Shown: piece by piece, positions 45,848 to 54,309 of the stretch
How positions within the stretch are numbered: the first letter of the stretch is position 1
Layout of the letters: each line of letters opens with the position of its first letter
From: CAYLQA01 sp964385695
GTDB lineage: Bacteria; Desulfobacterota; Desulfobulbia; Desulfobulbales; Desulfurivibrionaceae
Direction of reading: 5' to 3'
DNA: 64,000 nt
NCBI GenBank assembly: GCA_964385695.1
Contig: CAYLQA010000012.1
Location: 1-64,000 of the forward strand
Position numbers and translations under genes: made by a program
The notes under the pieces: generated by a model
What the model saw: only the letters and a program-made list of their open reading frames with translations
Told to the model about the DNA's origin: nothing
Database searches by the model: none

Positions 45848-45920
45848 CTTCGGTAGCCCGGCCGCCAACATGTGGCCCGTGGCTTTGCGTCCCCAGGTCG
45901 CCCCGGGTTTGCCTTTATCG
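45848..45920 (-). promoter_or_regulatory. Cyclic di-GMP-I riboswitch (GEMM-I)
   Basis: The minus strand reads AAGGCAAACCC, a stem capped by a GCGA tetraloop, GGGGACGCAAAGCCACGGGCC, a short loop, GGCGGCCGGGCTACCGAAG. This matches the conserved core of the GEMM-I aptamer: AGGCAAACC, GNRA loop, GACGCAAAGCC and GCCGGGCTACCGA. An intrinsic terminator follows within 20-60 bases, and then the HD-GYP gene. It is a transcription-attenuation riboswitch for a c-di-GMP-degrading enzyme. Pairing suggests ligand binding frees the terminator arm (OFF), but the direction is not certain. Confidence 0.92.
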
Positions 45921-46154
45921 GAGTAATTTTGTCGTCTTTTTAGCATCTATCCGAGTGATAGGCAATACTTGAAAAATACGGGGTCTCGTCACTTCAACCG
46001 ATGCCACCCCTTACAAGGACTGGGAATTTGTCCTTAAAAAATGGCCTAAAAAATTTGCGAATTGCCAAAAGAAACGTTTGCCTTTACCCTTTTTCTATTG
46101 AGTAATTTTATTTACTTCAAAAAAATCATATAAATTCCCGTGAGATAACCGAAC

Positions 46155-46334
46155 ATGGACGATCGCATTAACGAACTGGAAACCCTGGCAGCCTTCCAGG
46201 AAAAAACAATTGAAGATTTGAACGAAGCCCTGCGCTCACAGCAGGAACAGCTTGACAAGCTGGAGGAGGAATTATTGCGGGTCAATAAACTCCTAAAAAA
46301 GATACTGATGCAGTTTGAACACGGACAGGCGTAA
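46155..46334 (+). CDS. slyX: SlyX family protein
   Basis: A 59-residue coiled-coil protein: MDDRINELETLAAFQEKTIE, then LNEALRSQQEQLDKLEEEL, ending MQFEHGQA. This is the SlyX pattern (short, heptad-based). Function is poorly known. The ATG at 46155 has only a weak ribosome site. It stands in the 290-base interval between the riboswitch and the dispersed repeat, close to an SF2 helicase gene. Confidence 0.85.
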   Translation: MDDRINELETLAAFQEKTIEDLNEALRSQQEQLDKLEEELLRVNKLLKKILMQFEHGQA

Positions 46335-46344
46335 AAAGATATCA

Positions 46345-46414
46345 GCCACGAAACCCACAAAAGTACACGAAAAAAAAGAATAGAATTTTAGTGTTCTTTC
46401 GTGGATTTCGTGGC
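46345..46414. repeat. GCCACGAAA inverted repeat
   Basis: GCCACGAAACCCACAAAAGT and the matching right arm (ACTAAAATTC..., GTTCTTTCGTGGATTTCGTGGC) form an imperfect hairpin. The same arms surround larger inserts at 52220-52378 and 60455-60646. It ends 11 bases before the next start codon. Confidence 0.7.
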
Positions 46415-46425
46415 AAAAAAATCTC

Positions 46426-47775
46426 ATGCAATCATCCCTCACATTAACGGTCGGCTCCCAGGCCTTTTTAAGCGGGGCATCGCAGAGCCTGCTTGATGCC
46501 CTGAAAAAGCAGCTGACCATTGATAATCCCAAGTACCAGGATGCCAAGAAGTATGGGCGCTGGATGGGCAAAAAGCTCAAGCCCCATCTCTACTATTATA
46601 AAGAGACCGGCAAGGGAATCCGCTTTCCGCGGGGCTATGCCAACCATGCCATTTTGCTCTGCCGCAAGTTCATGAAGCAGGACCCGCATGTTATTGATGA
46701 GAGAAAGGAACGTGCGCCCATTGATCTTTCCTTTCGGGGCGAGTTGCGGCCATACCAGGAAGAAGCAGCCCAGGCCATCATGGGGCGGGAGTTCGGGGTG
46801 CTTGAGGCGGGCACCGGCTCTGGCAAAACCGTTATTGCCCTGGCTATCATCGCCCAGCGCAAACAGCCCACTATCGTCCTGGTCCATAATAAGGAGCTGC
46901 TCTACCAGTGGGCGGAACGGGCTGAGAATTTTCTGGATGTTGAGGTGGGCCTGGTGGGGGATGGTCATTTTGATATCAAACCGCTGACCATTGCCATTGT
47001 TAACACGGCCCGCAACCGGCTTGATGAACTGCCGCACCATTTCGGCCAGATCTGCGTGGACGAATGCCATCGGGTGCCGGCCTCGCTCTTTACCGATGTG
47101 GTCACGGCCTTTGATTGCCGCTACCTCCTTGGCCTCTCCGCCACCGCCTTTCGCCGGGATGGACTGACCAAGCTGATCTATATGTACCTTGGCGACAGGG
47201 TGCACCAGGTACCGACCCAGGATCTGCATGCCAGCGGCGCCATTCTCCAGCCCGACTTTATTCAGCGTGCTACAGAGTTCCGCTATGTATACCGCGGCAA
47301 TTACCAGGCCCTGATGAAATCGCTGACAAAAAACAAAGGTCGCAATCAGCTCATTGTTGAAGATATCGTCAAGGAGACAGGCGAGACTTCTGGCACCATT
47401 CTGGTGGTGAGCGACCGGGTCAAACATTGCGAGGAACTGGCCAAACTCCTTATAAAAGATGGTCATCAGGCGGCGATCCTCACTGGACAGACACCGGCTG
47501 ATGAACGGTCTAAACTGGTGGACTCCATCCGCAAGGGCGAGGTCAAGGTGCTCATCTCCACGGTACAGCTCATTGGCGAGGGTTTTGATTGCCCGGATCT
47601 GCAAACCCTTTTTCTCACCACCCCCATCAAATTCACCGGTCGCCTCTTGCAGGTGGTGGGCCGCATCCTCCGCCCAGCCACGGGCAAAAAACCCAAGGTC
47701 TATGATTATGTAGACCCGGTGGGCGTACTCTCTTCATCGGCCCAATCCCGCTGGCTGACCTTTCAGAAAAAGTAG
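46426..47775 (+). CDS. DEAD/DEAH-like SF2 helicase (XPB/RAD25-like)
   Basis: An N-terminal region (~1-100) is followed by the SF2 core: LRPYQEEAAQAI, Walker A AGTGSGKT (~130), motif II DECH in ICVDECHRVP, LGLSATAFRRDG, and the C-terminal lobe ending VVGRILRPATGKK. The length of 449 and the DECH box resemble small XPB-type helicases and restriction-like ATPases. There is no nuclease domain and no methyltransferase neighbour. The start ATG follows a dispersed repeat with no clear ribosome site; a slightly later start is possible. Confidence 0.85.
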   Translation: MQSSLTLTVGSQAFLSGASQSLLDALKKQLTIDNPKYQDAKKYGRWMGKKLKPHLYYYKETGKGIRFPRGYANHAILLCRKFMKQDPHVIDERKERAPIDLSFRGELRPYQEEAAQAIMGREFGVLEAGTGSGKTVIALAIIAQRKQPTIVLVHNKELLYQWAERAENFLDVEVGLVGDGHFDIKPLTIAIVNTARNRLDELPHHFGQICVDECHRVPASLFTDVVTAFDCRYLLGLSATAFRRDGLTKLIYMYLGDRVHQVPTQDLHASGAILQPDFIQRATEFRYVYRGNYQALMKSLTKNKGRNQLIVEDIVKETGETSGTILVVSDRVKHCEELAKLLIKDGHQAAILTGQTPADERSKLVDSIRKGEVKVLISTVQLIGEGFDCPDLQTLFLTTPIKFTGRLLQVVGRILRPATGKKPKVYDYVDPVGVLSSSAQSRWLTFQKK

Positions 47776-47814
47776 GGAATACCCTGCTCCGCTTAACAAA
47801 CAATGCGCAGACCC

Positions 47815-47873
47815 TGTAGGAGCCATTTTAATGGCGATTGAGAGGCCTTTCCTCTCGCCATTAAAAAGCTCTT
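47815..47873. repeat. TGTAGGAGC hairpin repeat
   Basis: TGTAGGAGCCATTTTAATGG with a right arm ending CGCCATTAAAAAGCTCT; the inner stem is AATGGCGA..GAGAGG/CCTCTCGCCATT. It belongs to the same family as the inner parts of 52220-52378 and 60455-60646. The rest of the 305-base gap before the porin gene holds only its ribosome site. Confidence 0.75.
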
Positions 47874-48080
47874 ACTGCCGCAGTATTTCAGAAATCTGCT
47901 CCAGAACCAACCATCGAAAAGGCCCACCCGAAACTCCATTAAAACGATAGGTACTCCTACCCATTTTTTGCCCTTTAATTTTCTTTTGAAAAATGGTAAA
48001 TGTCGCAGTCCGTACAAAAATGAACCTAAATTCATTATTTTGTATGATCACGAACAATTTTTTGGAAGGAGAATGGAGAG

Positions 48081-49541
48081 ATGATGAAGAGAATTTCAAC
48101 CGTGGCCCTGGCGACTCTGCTCTGCCTGCCCGCACTGGCTTCCGCCAGCATGGACAAGGTAGCTGAGCTTGAGAAGCAGATGGCCGAAATGAGCAAGATG
48201 TTCCAGGCTCAGCTGGAGGCAATGAAGGGAGAAATTGCCTCTCTCAAAGCCAAGGACCAGAAGATCGAGAAAGAGGTTTCCCAAACCGCCTCTGCCGCCG
48301 AGTGGACAAAAAAAGTCAAGCTTGATGGCCAAGTCCGTATGCGCGGCTATAACATCCAGAACGTCTGGGATCTTAATGACGATGGAGATGGTGACAACCG
48401 CGACCTATTTCGTCTCAAGACTAGTGTTGGATTGAGCGCAAATCTTACCGATGATGTAACCGGCCACATTCGTCTGACCAATCAGACCTGGGGCGAGGGT
48501 GTTTCCGATGCTGCAGACAATAACAGCAACAAACTCTTTGTCGAAAACGCATGGATGAACGTCAAAAATGTTTTCGGTTCACCTTTTGACGCAAAGATCG
48601 GTCGCCAGAACCTAATTTATGGATCCGGCTTCGTGATCCTGGATGGCCAGTCACAGATGGCTTCCACCTCCATTTACTTTGACGGCATCAAATTGAGCTG
48701 GGATATGACCGACAAGGTTGTTCTCGACGCCTTCTACATGAAGGATCAGGAAAATACTGTTGCCAACAGTGCAAACGGCAATGCCGGCGATGACATCAAC
48801 CTTGCGGGTTTTTACCTGACAGCGAACAGCTGTCCCATTATTGGCAAGCAGGAGTACTATGCCCTGAACCGCAATGACGATGCGAGAAAAAAGGACATCT
48901 GGACCTATGGTGTTCGTCTGTCGGACAAGCTGGCCAACGGCTTTGACTACTCCCTGGAAGGCGCCATGCAAACCGGTGACGCCAATGCCACCCAGGATCA
49001 GGATTCCTACGGCATGAAACTCAACGCTGGCTATACCTTCAAGGATGCCGGTTGGAAGCCCCGGCTCTATGCCGAGTACGTTAATCTCTCCGGTGATGAC
49101 GGTGATGGCAACGGCGACTTCGAGCGTTGGGATGTGATGTATGGCGGTTGGCCTCAGTTCGGCGACCTGCTGGCCTGGAAATTCCTCTACCTTGGCGGCG
49201 GCAACACCTCCATGACCGGTGTTGACCCGGCATTCGGTGATAATGCCAGCACCGTTGGCGAGGCAATTTACGGCAACATGGAAATGATCACCTTGGGTGC
49301 CAGCGCCAAGCTGAACGAGAAACTTTTCGGTAAGTTGAGTTACTCCAACATCAAGTTCAACGAGACCATTGCCGGTGTAGATGATGACTTTGGCGATTAC
49401 TACCAAGCCTCATTGAAGTACGCCTACAACAAATACCTCAGTTTCTCCATGTATGCAGCCATGCTGGAGGCAGGCGATGCCTTTGGTGCCAATGCGGACG
49501 ATGCAACCGAGATCTACTGGGAGTCCCAAATCAGGTTCTAA
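48081..49541 (+). CDS. Outer-membrane porin with N-terminal coiled coil
   Basis: The signal peptide (MMKRISTVALATLLCLPALASA) is followed by a coiled coil (MDKVAELEKQMAEMSKMFQA, ~24-75) and a ~400-residue beta-barrel with alternating aromatic strands (DAKIGRQNLIYGSGFVILDG, PRLYAEYVNLSGDD, ISFSMYAAM-type strands) ending in a C-terminal Phe, the BAM signal. DNDGDGDN-like acidic loops may bind calcium. It resembles alginate-export/short-chain porins of deltaproteobacteria; substrate unknown. GGAAGGAG precedes the ATG, and a strong terminator follows, so it is monocistronic. Confidence 0.85.
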   Translation: MMKRISTVALATLLCLPALASASMDKVAELEKQMAEMSKMFQAQLEAMKGEIASLKAKDQKIEKEVSQTASAAEWTKKVKLDGQVRMRGYNIQNVWDLNDDGDGDNRDLFRLKTSVGLSANLTDDVTGHIRLTNQTWGEGVSDAADNNSNKLFVENAWMNVKNVFGSPFDAKIGRQNLIYGSGFVILDGQSQMASTSIYFDGIKLSWDMTDKVVLDAFYMKDQENTVANSANGNAGDDINLAGFYLTANSCPIIGKQEYYALNRNDDARKKDIWTYGVRLSDKLANGFDYSLEGAMQTGDANATQDQDSYGMKLNAGYTFKDAGWKPRLYAEYVNLSGDDGDGNGDFERWDVMYGGWPQFGDLLAWKFLYLGGGNTSMTGVDPAFGDNASTVGEAIYGNMEMITLGASAKLNEKLFGKLSYSNIKFNETIAGVDDDFGDYYQASLKYAYNKYLSFSMYAAMLEAGDAFGANADDATEIYWESQIRF

Positions 49542-49573
49542 GCTTGATTTACAAGTTTTACACGTTTTCACAA

Positions 49574-49606
49574 AAGGGGGCGGCAATTTGCTGCCCCCTT
49601 TTTTTC
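49574..49606 (+). terminator. Terminator of the porin gene
   Basis: The stem AAGGGGGCGGCAA/TTGCTGCCCCCTT (one wobble pair) is followed by T7, 32 bases after the porin stop. Confidence 0.93.
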
Positions 49607-49807
49607 CCGCACTTTCCGTGACTTGACCCGGGAGACAAGATGACATTTCTTGCCCTCCGGGTGGATACATGGTAAATAAGCAGGTTCATTTTGTGGGTAT
49701 TAATACGGATAAAATGAGTCTGAAACAAGAAACGCACAATCCGATTTTCCAGCGCCTGGTGAGGTGTACTGGCCAATCGATAAACCTATCAGCATGAGGA
49801 GTCTATA

Positions 49808-51625
49808 GTGACGCAGGAAATCACAGGAAGAGACACCCTTTGGCTCTCCGGCAACGAGGCCATAGCCTTGGGCGCCACCGAGGCGGATGTGCAGGTGGCC
49901 TCTGGCTACCCCGGCACCCCCTCCACCGAGATTCTTGAAAATATCGCAAAATACAAAACCGTATACACCGAATGGGCACCCAACGAAAAGGTCGGCCTTG
50001 AGGTGGCAATCGGCGCCTCATTCGGCGGGGCCCGTGCCCTGGCCACCATGAAGCATGTGGGCCTGAACGTGGCAGCAGATCCGCTCTTTACCGCGGCCTA
50101 CACCGGCGTGCGCGGCGGCCTGGTCATCGTGGTGGCGGACGACCCCACCATGTACAGCTCGCAAAACGAGCAGGACAGCCGCAACTACGCCTATGCTGCC
50201 AAGCTGCCCATGCTGGAGCCGTGTGACCCGGCCGAGGCTAAGGAATTCCTCAAACTCGCCTATGAGATGAGCGAGGAGTTCGATACCCCGGTCCTGCTGC
50301 GCAGCTGCACCCGCGTGGCCCATGTTAAGGGTGTGGTGGCCCGCACAGAGCCGACAAAATCCAAGGTCGAGATCGGTATTGAGAAGATACCTGCCAAATT
50401 CGTCATGCTGCCCGCCAATGCACGAGCCCGTCGGGTGGCCATTGCCGAGCGTTTTGAAAAGATGGGCGAGTTTGTTGAGAGTTTCAGCGAAAATCGCGTT
50501 GAGGCTGGCGACAAGAAAATGGGCATCATCTGTGCAGGCACCAGCTACCTCTATGTAAAAGAGGTCTTCCCCGATGCTGCCGTCTTGAAACTTGGTTGCG
50601 TCAATCCGCTGCCCGAGAAGATGATCCACGACTTTGCCGACAGCGTGGACACCCTCTACATCGTTGAGGATCTTGACCCGTATATTGAGATGCGCATCAA
50701 GGCCATGGGTATTGAGTGCCACGGCAAGGACAAGATCCCGGCCATCGGCGAGTTGAACCCGGCCGTTGTCCGCGCAGGGATCAGCGATGAGCCTGCCAAG
50801 GCAGAGTTCGCCCCGGTTGAGCTGCCCATGCGGCCGCCCAATATGTGTGCCGGTTGCCCGCACCGCGGCCTGTTCTACAACTTGAACCGCCTCAAGGTCT
50901 TTGTTTCCGGTGATATCGGCTGTTACACCCTTGGTTTTCTGCCGCCCCTTTCGGCCATGGACTCCTGTGTTTGCATGGGCGCCTCGGTGAGTATTGCCCA
51001 CGGCATGTGCAAGGCCCTGGGTGACGAAGGCAAGGGCAAGGTGGTCGGTGTTATCGGCGACTCCACCTTTACTCACACCGGTATCAACAGCCTGATCAAC
51101 TCGGTCTACAACAACAGCTACTCCACCATCATCCTGTTGGACAACCGCATTACCGGCATGACCGGCCAGCAGCCTAACCCCGCCTCGGGCGGCAACATCA
51201 TGGGCGAGGCGGCCACTGCCATCGACTTTCCGGAACTTTGTAAAGCCATCGGCGTTAAGCATGTCCGCACCGTGAACCCGCATGATATCGAGGGAACCTA
51301 CAAGGTGCTTAAAGAAGAGGTGGAGCGTGAAGAGACCTCAGTGGTCATTACCCGCTTCCCCTGTGTTTTGACTCCGGATGAAAAAAAGCGGGTCAAAAAT
51401 CCCTTCCACAGCGACATCGACAACTGTACCGGTTGCCGCATGTGCTTGCGCCTGGGTTGCCCGGCCATCACCTGGATCCCGCTCAACCCGGAAGAGGCTA
51501 AGGCCATGGGCAAGAAGGAAAAACAACCCGGCTACGCCACCATCAACGAAAACGTCTGCATCGGCTGCGGCCAGTGCATCGGCCTCTGTAAGTTCGATGC
51601 CATCTGCGAAGGGGAGGAGAAGTAA
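49808..51625 (+). CDS. iorA: Indolepyruvate ferredoxin oxidoreductase, alpha subunit
   Basis: Oxidatively decarboxylates aryl-pyruvates (from Trp, Phe, Tyr) to aryl-acetyl-CoA, reducing ferredoxin. It has an N-terminal pyrimidine-binding domain (SGNEAIALGATEADVQVASG), the TPP-binding domain (GVIGDSTFTHTGINSL then NPASGG) at ~410-480, and two C-terminal [4Fe-4S] sets (CTGCRMCLRLGCP, CIGCGQCIGLCKFDAI). The 605 residues are full length. The GTG start at 49808 has TGAGGAG 7 bases upstream. It overlaps iorB by one base (TAATG), consistent with the alpha-beta complex. Confidence 0.96.
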   Translation: MTQEITGRDTLWLSGNEAIALGATEADVQVASGYPGTPSTEILENIAKYKTVYTEWAPNEKVGLEVAIGASFGGARALATMKHVGLNVAADPLFTAAYTGVRGGLVIVVADDPTMYSSQNEQDSRNYAYAAKLPMLEPCDPAEAKEFLKLAYEMSEEFDTPVLLRSCTRVAHVKGVVARTEPTKSKVEIGIEKIPAKFVMLPANARARRVAIAERFEKMGEFVESFSENRVEAGDKKMGIICAGTSYLYVKEVFPDAAVLKLGCVNPLPEKMIHDFADSVDTLYIVEDLDPYIEMRIKAMGIECHGKDKIPAIGELNPAVVRAGISDEPAKAEFAPVELPMRPPNMCAGCPHRGLFYNLNRLKVFVSGDIGCYTLGFLPPLSAMDSCVCMGASVSIAHGMCKALGDEGKGKVVGVIGDSTFTHTGINSLINSVYNNSYSTIILLDNRITGMTGQQPNPASGGNIMGEAATAIDFPELCKAIGVKHVRTVNPHDIEGTYKVLKEEVEREETSVVITRFPCVLTPDEKKRVKNPFHSDIDNCTGCRMCLRLGCPAITWIPLNPEEAKAMGKKEKQPGYATINENVCIGCGQCIGLCKFDAICEGEEK

Positions 51626-52209
51626 TGAAAGATCAAGGAAACATCCACTTTTGCGGCGTTGGCGGCCAGGGAATTCTCCTGGCCAGTGAGCTGACCGCCT
51701 ATTCCCTTTTGGCTGCCGGCCTCGATGTGAAAAAAAGCGAAGTACACGGCATGGCCCAACGCGGCGGCTCGGTTGAAGCGCATCTGCGCTTTGGCAAGAA
51801 CAAGGTTTATTCCCCGCTCATTGAGCCGGGCACCGTTGACATCCAGCTTGCCTTTGAGACCATGGAGTCGGTACGTTACCTGCCCTACCTCAACAAGGAG
51901 AGCAAAGTCATCGTCAATACCCAAAAGATCGCCCCGCCCGCCATTGCCACCGGCAAGATGGAATACCCCAATGAGTGTTTAGACGCGCTGACCGATCAGG
52001 GTATTCAGATCATCAAGGTGGACGGCTTTGAGATCGCGCAATCTGTCGGCAATATCCGCACCGCCAATGTCGCGTTGGTAGGGGCGCTCTCCGCATTTCT
52101 GCCCATTGATGAGCAGGTATTTATCGATGAAATGAATAAACGCCTGCCTGCCAAGATCCTCGATGTCAACCTGGCCGCCTTCAAGGCAGGCAGGGAAGCA
52201 GCGCAGTAA
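51625..52209 (+). CDS. iorB: Indolepyruvate ferredoxin oxidoreductase, beta subunit
   Basis: The gamma-type 2-oxoacid oxidoreductase domain: GVGGQGILLASELTAYSLLA, GMAQRGGSVEAHLRFG and NVALVGALSAFLP. At 194 residues it matches IorB. GGGGAGGAG lies ahead of the ATG that overlaps the iorA stop. Confidence 0.95.
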   Translation: MKDQGNIHFCGVGGQGILLASELTAYSLLAAGLDVKKSEVHGMAQRGGSVEAHLRFGKNKVYSPLIEPGTVDIQLAFETMESVRYLPYLNKESKVIVNTQKIAPPAIATGKMEYPNECLDALTDQGIQIIKVDGFEIAQSVGNIRTANVALVGALSAFLPIDEQVFIDEMNKRLPAKILDVNLAAFKAGREAAQ

Positions 52210-52219
52210 AAGATTAGGA

Positions 52220-52378
52220 GCCACGAAAAGACTCGAAAGAAAAATTTTTAAAAAATGTAGGAGCCACTTTAGTGGCGATAGCCAAGTTTGGATTTATCTG
52301 CAAGCTTTGATCGCGGATAAATCCGCTCCTACAAGGGAAAACAAAAACAATTTCGTGTTCTTTCGTGGGTTTCGTGGC
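52220..52378. repeat. Nested composite repeat (GCCACGAAA outside, TGTAGGAGC inside)
   Basis: The outer arms GCCACGAAAAGACTCGAAAG and TTTCGTGGGTTTCGTGGC surround an inner hairpin 52256-52333 (TGTAGGAGCCACTTTAGTGG to GGATAAATCCGCTCCTACA). It fills most of the 187-base gap between iorB and paaK. Confidence 0.75.
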
Positions 52379-52396
52379 TAAAAAAAGGAAATAAAT

Positions 52397-53698
52397 ATGC
52401 TCTGGAACGAAGAATACGAGACCATGCCCCGCGAGGCACTGGAGGCTCTGCAGCTCAAACGCCTGCAGAACCAGGTGGAACGTGTGTACGCCACTGTTCC
52501 TTATTATAAGAAGAAGATGGAGGATGCCGGTGTTACCCCTGCCGACATCAAGACCCTGGCCGACATCAAGCTCCTGCCCTTTACCACCAAAGAGGATCTT
52601 CGAAAGAATTATCCCTTTGGTCTTTTCACCGTGCCCATGGAAGAGGTTGTTCGTATCCATGCTTCCTCCGGCACCACTGGTAAACCCACGGTTGTGGGTT
52701 ACACCAAGAAAGACATCAAGCTCTGGGCAGAACTCATGACCCGGACCCTGTCCGCAGCCGGTGTCAATCGTGGCGACATCGTCCATAATGCATATGGCTA
52801 CGGCCTGTTTACCGGTGGTCTGGGTGCGCATTACGGTGCTGAGAATCTTGGCGCCGCGGTTATCCCCATCTCCGGCGGTAACACCAAACGCCAGATCCAG
52901 ATCATGCAGGATTTCGGTTCCACCGTACTGCTCTCCACCCCTTCCTACGCCCTGAACATTGCCGACACCATGGCAGACCAGGGTATCGATCCGGCCACCC
53001 TTAAGCTCAAGGTCGGCGTCTTTGGCGCAGAGCCCTGGAGCGAAAAGATGCGCGATGAGATCGAAAGCCGCCTCAAGATCAAGGCCATTGATATCTATGG
53101 TCTGTCCGAAATTATCGGCCCTGGTGTTGCTGCCGAGTGTGTGGAGGAACAAAAGGGTCTGCACATCATGGAAGATCATTTCATGGCCGAGATCGTTGAC
53201 AAGGATACCTTTGAGCCTTTGCCTGTCGGCGAACAAGGCGAGTTGGTCTTCACCACTCTGACCAAGGAAGCCTTCCCGGTTATCCGTTACCGGACCAAGG
53301 ATATCTCCCGTCTGATCTCGGATGAGTGTAGCTGTGGTCGTACCTTCTACCGCATGCCCAAGGTCACCGGCCGCACCGATGACATGATGATCATCCGCGG
53401 AGTCAATGTCTTCCCCTCGCAAATCGAAGAGGTCATCATGAGTGTTGAGGGCGTTGAGCCCCATTATCAAATAGTAGTCACCCGCGACGGCTCCCTGGAT
53501 AACATTGAGGTTCAGGTTGAGGTGAGCGAGGAGATCTTCTCCGACGAGATCAAAAATCTGGAGACCTTAAGCAGAACGCTGCAAATGAATATCAAGGATC
53601 GTCTCGGCATCTCCGCAAAGATCAGCCTGGTTGAGCCGAAGACCATTCAGCGCAGCGAGGGCAAGGCCCAACGCGTTATTGATAAACGCAAAATTTAA
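52397..53698 (+). CDS. paaK: Phenylacetate-CoA ligase, paralogue 1
   Basis: An AMP-forming ligase that activates phenylacetate (or indole/hydroxyphenyl-acetate) to its CoA ester. The N-terminal RLQNQVERVYATVPYYKKKM is followed by the AMP-binding P-loop HASSGTTGKPTVVGYT (~88-103), FGAEPWSEKMRDEIE, YGLSEIIGPGVAAEC and YRTKDISRL. The C-terminal lid has GRTDDMMIIRGVNVFPSQIE. The 433 residues are full length. Next to iorAB it fits arylacetyl-CoA metabolism. Confidence 0.93.
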   Translation: MLWNEEYETMPREALEALQLKRLQNQVERVYATVPYYKKKMEDAGVTPADIKTLADIKLLPFTTKEDLRKNYPFGLFTVPMEEVVRIHASSGTTGKPTVVGYTKKDIKLWAELMTRTLSAAGVNRGDIVHNAYGYGLFTGGLGAHYGAENLGAAVIPISGGNTKRQIQIMQDFGSTVLLSTPSYALNIADTMADQGIDPATLKLKVGVFGAEPWSEKMRDEIESRLKIKAIDIYGLSEIIGPGVAAECVEEQKGLHIMEDHFMAEIVDKDTFEPLPVGEQGELVFTTLTKEAFPVIRYRTKDISRLISDECSCGRTFYRMPKVTGRTDDMMIIRGVNVFPSQIEEVIMSVEGVEPHYQIVVTRDGSLDNIEVQVEVSEEIFSDEIKNLETLSRTLQMNIKDRLGISAKISLVEPKTIQRSEGKAQRVIDKRKI

Positions 53699-53707
53699 CT
53701 GCCGTCA

Positions 53708-53777
53708 CGAGTGACGAGTAAATAGTGACGAGTTAAAAAAAAATACTTGTTACCTGTCACTCGTCACTATTCACTCG
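53708..53777. repeat. GTGACGAGT inverted repeat
   Basis: CGAGTGACGAGTAAATAGTG on the left and ACTCGTCACTATTCACTCG on the right pair with one or two mismatches around an A-rich centre. It lies between paaK and the ACT gene. Confidence 0.8.
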
Positions 53778-53792
53778 AAACAGGAGTTTCGC

Positions 53793-54224
53793 ATGAAAGT
53801 ACAACAGATCGCTATTTTTCTGGAAAACAAATCAGGCCGCTTGGCCGACATCAGCCACACTCTGGCCGAAAATGCCATCAACATTCGCGCCCTCTCTTTG
53901 GCAGACACCGCCGACTTCGGCATCCTGCGCCTGGTAGTCAACGACACGGCCCAGGCCAAGGCGGTCCTCAAAGAGCACGGTTTTACCGTGGGCATCACCG
54001 AGGTTCTGGCCGTTGAGGTACCGGATAAGCCTGGTGGCTTGGATTCCATCCTGCAGATCATCAAAGAGGCGGATCTCAATGTGGAATACATGTACGCCTT
54101 TACCAAAAAGAGCGGCGAGTCTGGTCTGTTGCTCTTTCGCTTTGACGACCTGGATGCGGCCATCGAGGTCTTTAGCAAGTCCGGCGTCAAGCTGTTGAGT
54201 GATGCCGAGGTTCATACATTGTAG
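53793..54224 (+). CDS. Tandem ACT-domain protein
   Basis: Two ACT domains in 143 residues (VQQIAIFLENKSGRLADISH and VLAVEVPDKPGGLDSILQII), each with the Gly-containing amino-acid-binding turn. Such proteins commonly sit beside ior/paaK genes and may sense aromatic or branched-chain amino acids allosterically (inferred). CAGGAG precedes the ATG. Confidence 0.88.
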   Translation: MKVQQIAIFLENKSGRLADISHTLAENAINIRALSLADTADFGILRLVVNDTAQAKAVLKEHGFTVGITEVLAVEVPDKPGGLDSILQIIKEADLNVEYMYAFTKKSGESGLLLFRFDDLDAAIEVFSKSGVKLLSDAEVHTL

Positions 54225-54231
54225 TGAGATA

Positions 54232-54263
54232 TGGGGATGGCTTGGGAGGGCTGTCCCTTTTTT
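54232..54263 (+). terminator. Possible weak terminator after the ACT gene
   Basis: GGGGATGGC and GGCTGTCCC can form a short imperfect stem followed by T7, just after the ACT stop. The livJ ribosome site (GGAGTTAGGAGG) follows. Confidence 0.4.
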
Positions 54264-54309
54264 TATGGCCGTATCTTTCGGCCTTAATGGAAGGAGTTAG
54301 GAGGAAGTA

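Noticed and set aside
45737..45946. 70-codon N-terminal extension of the HD-GYP protein
   Set aside because: It is the translated riboswitch and terminator, rich in basic residues and unlike any domain.
50018..51283. Long antisense frame (421 codons) opposite iorA
   Set aside because: A codon-bias shadow of a clearly identified gene. The same holds for long antisense frames opposite uup (32040-33377), the SF2 helicase (46468-47604), paaK (52214-53470) and the two binding proteins (54187-56576).
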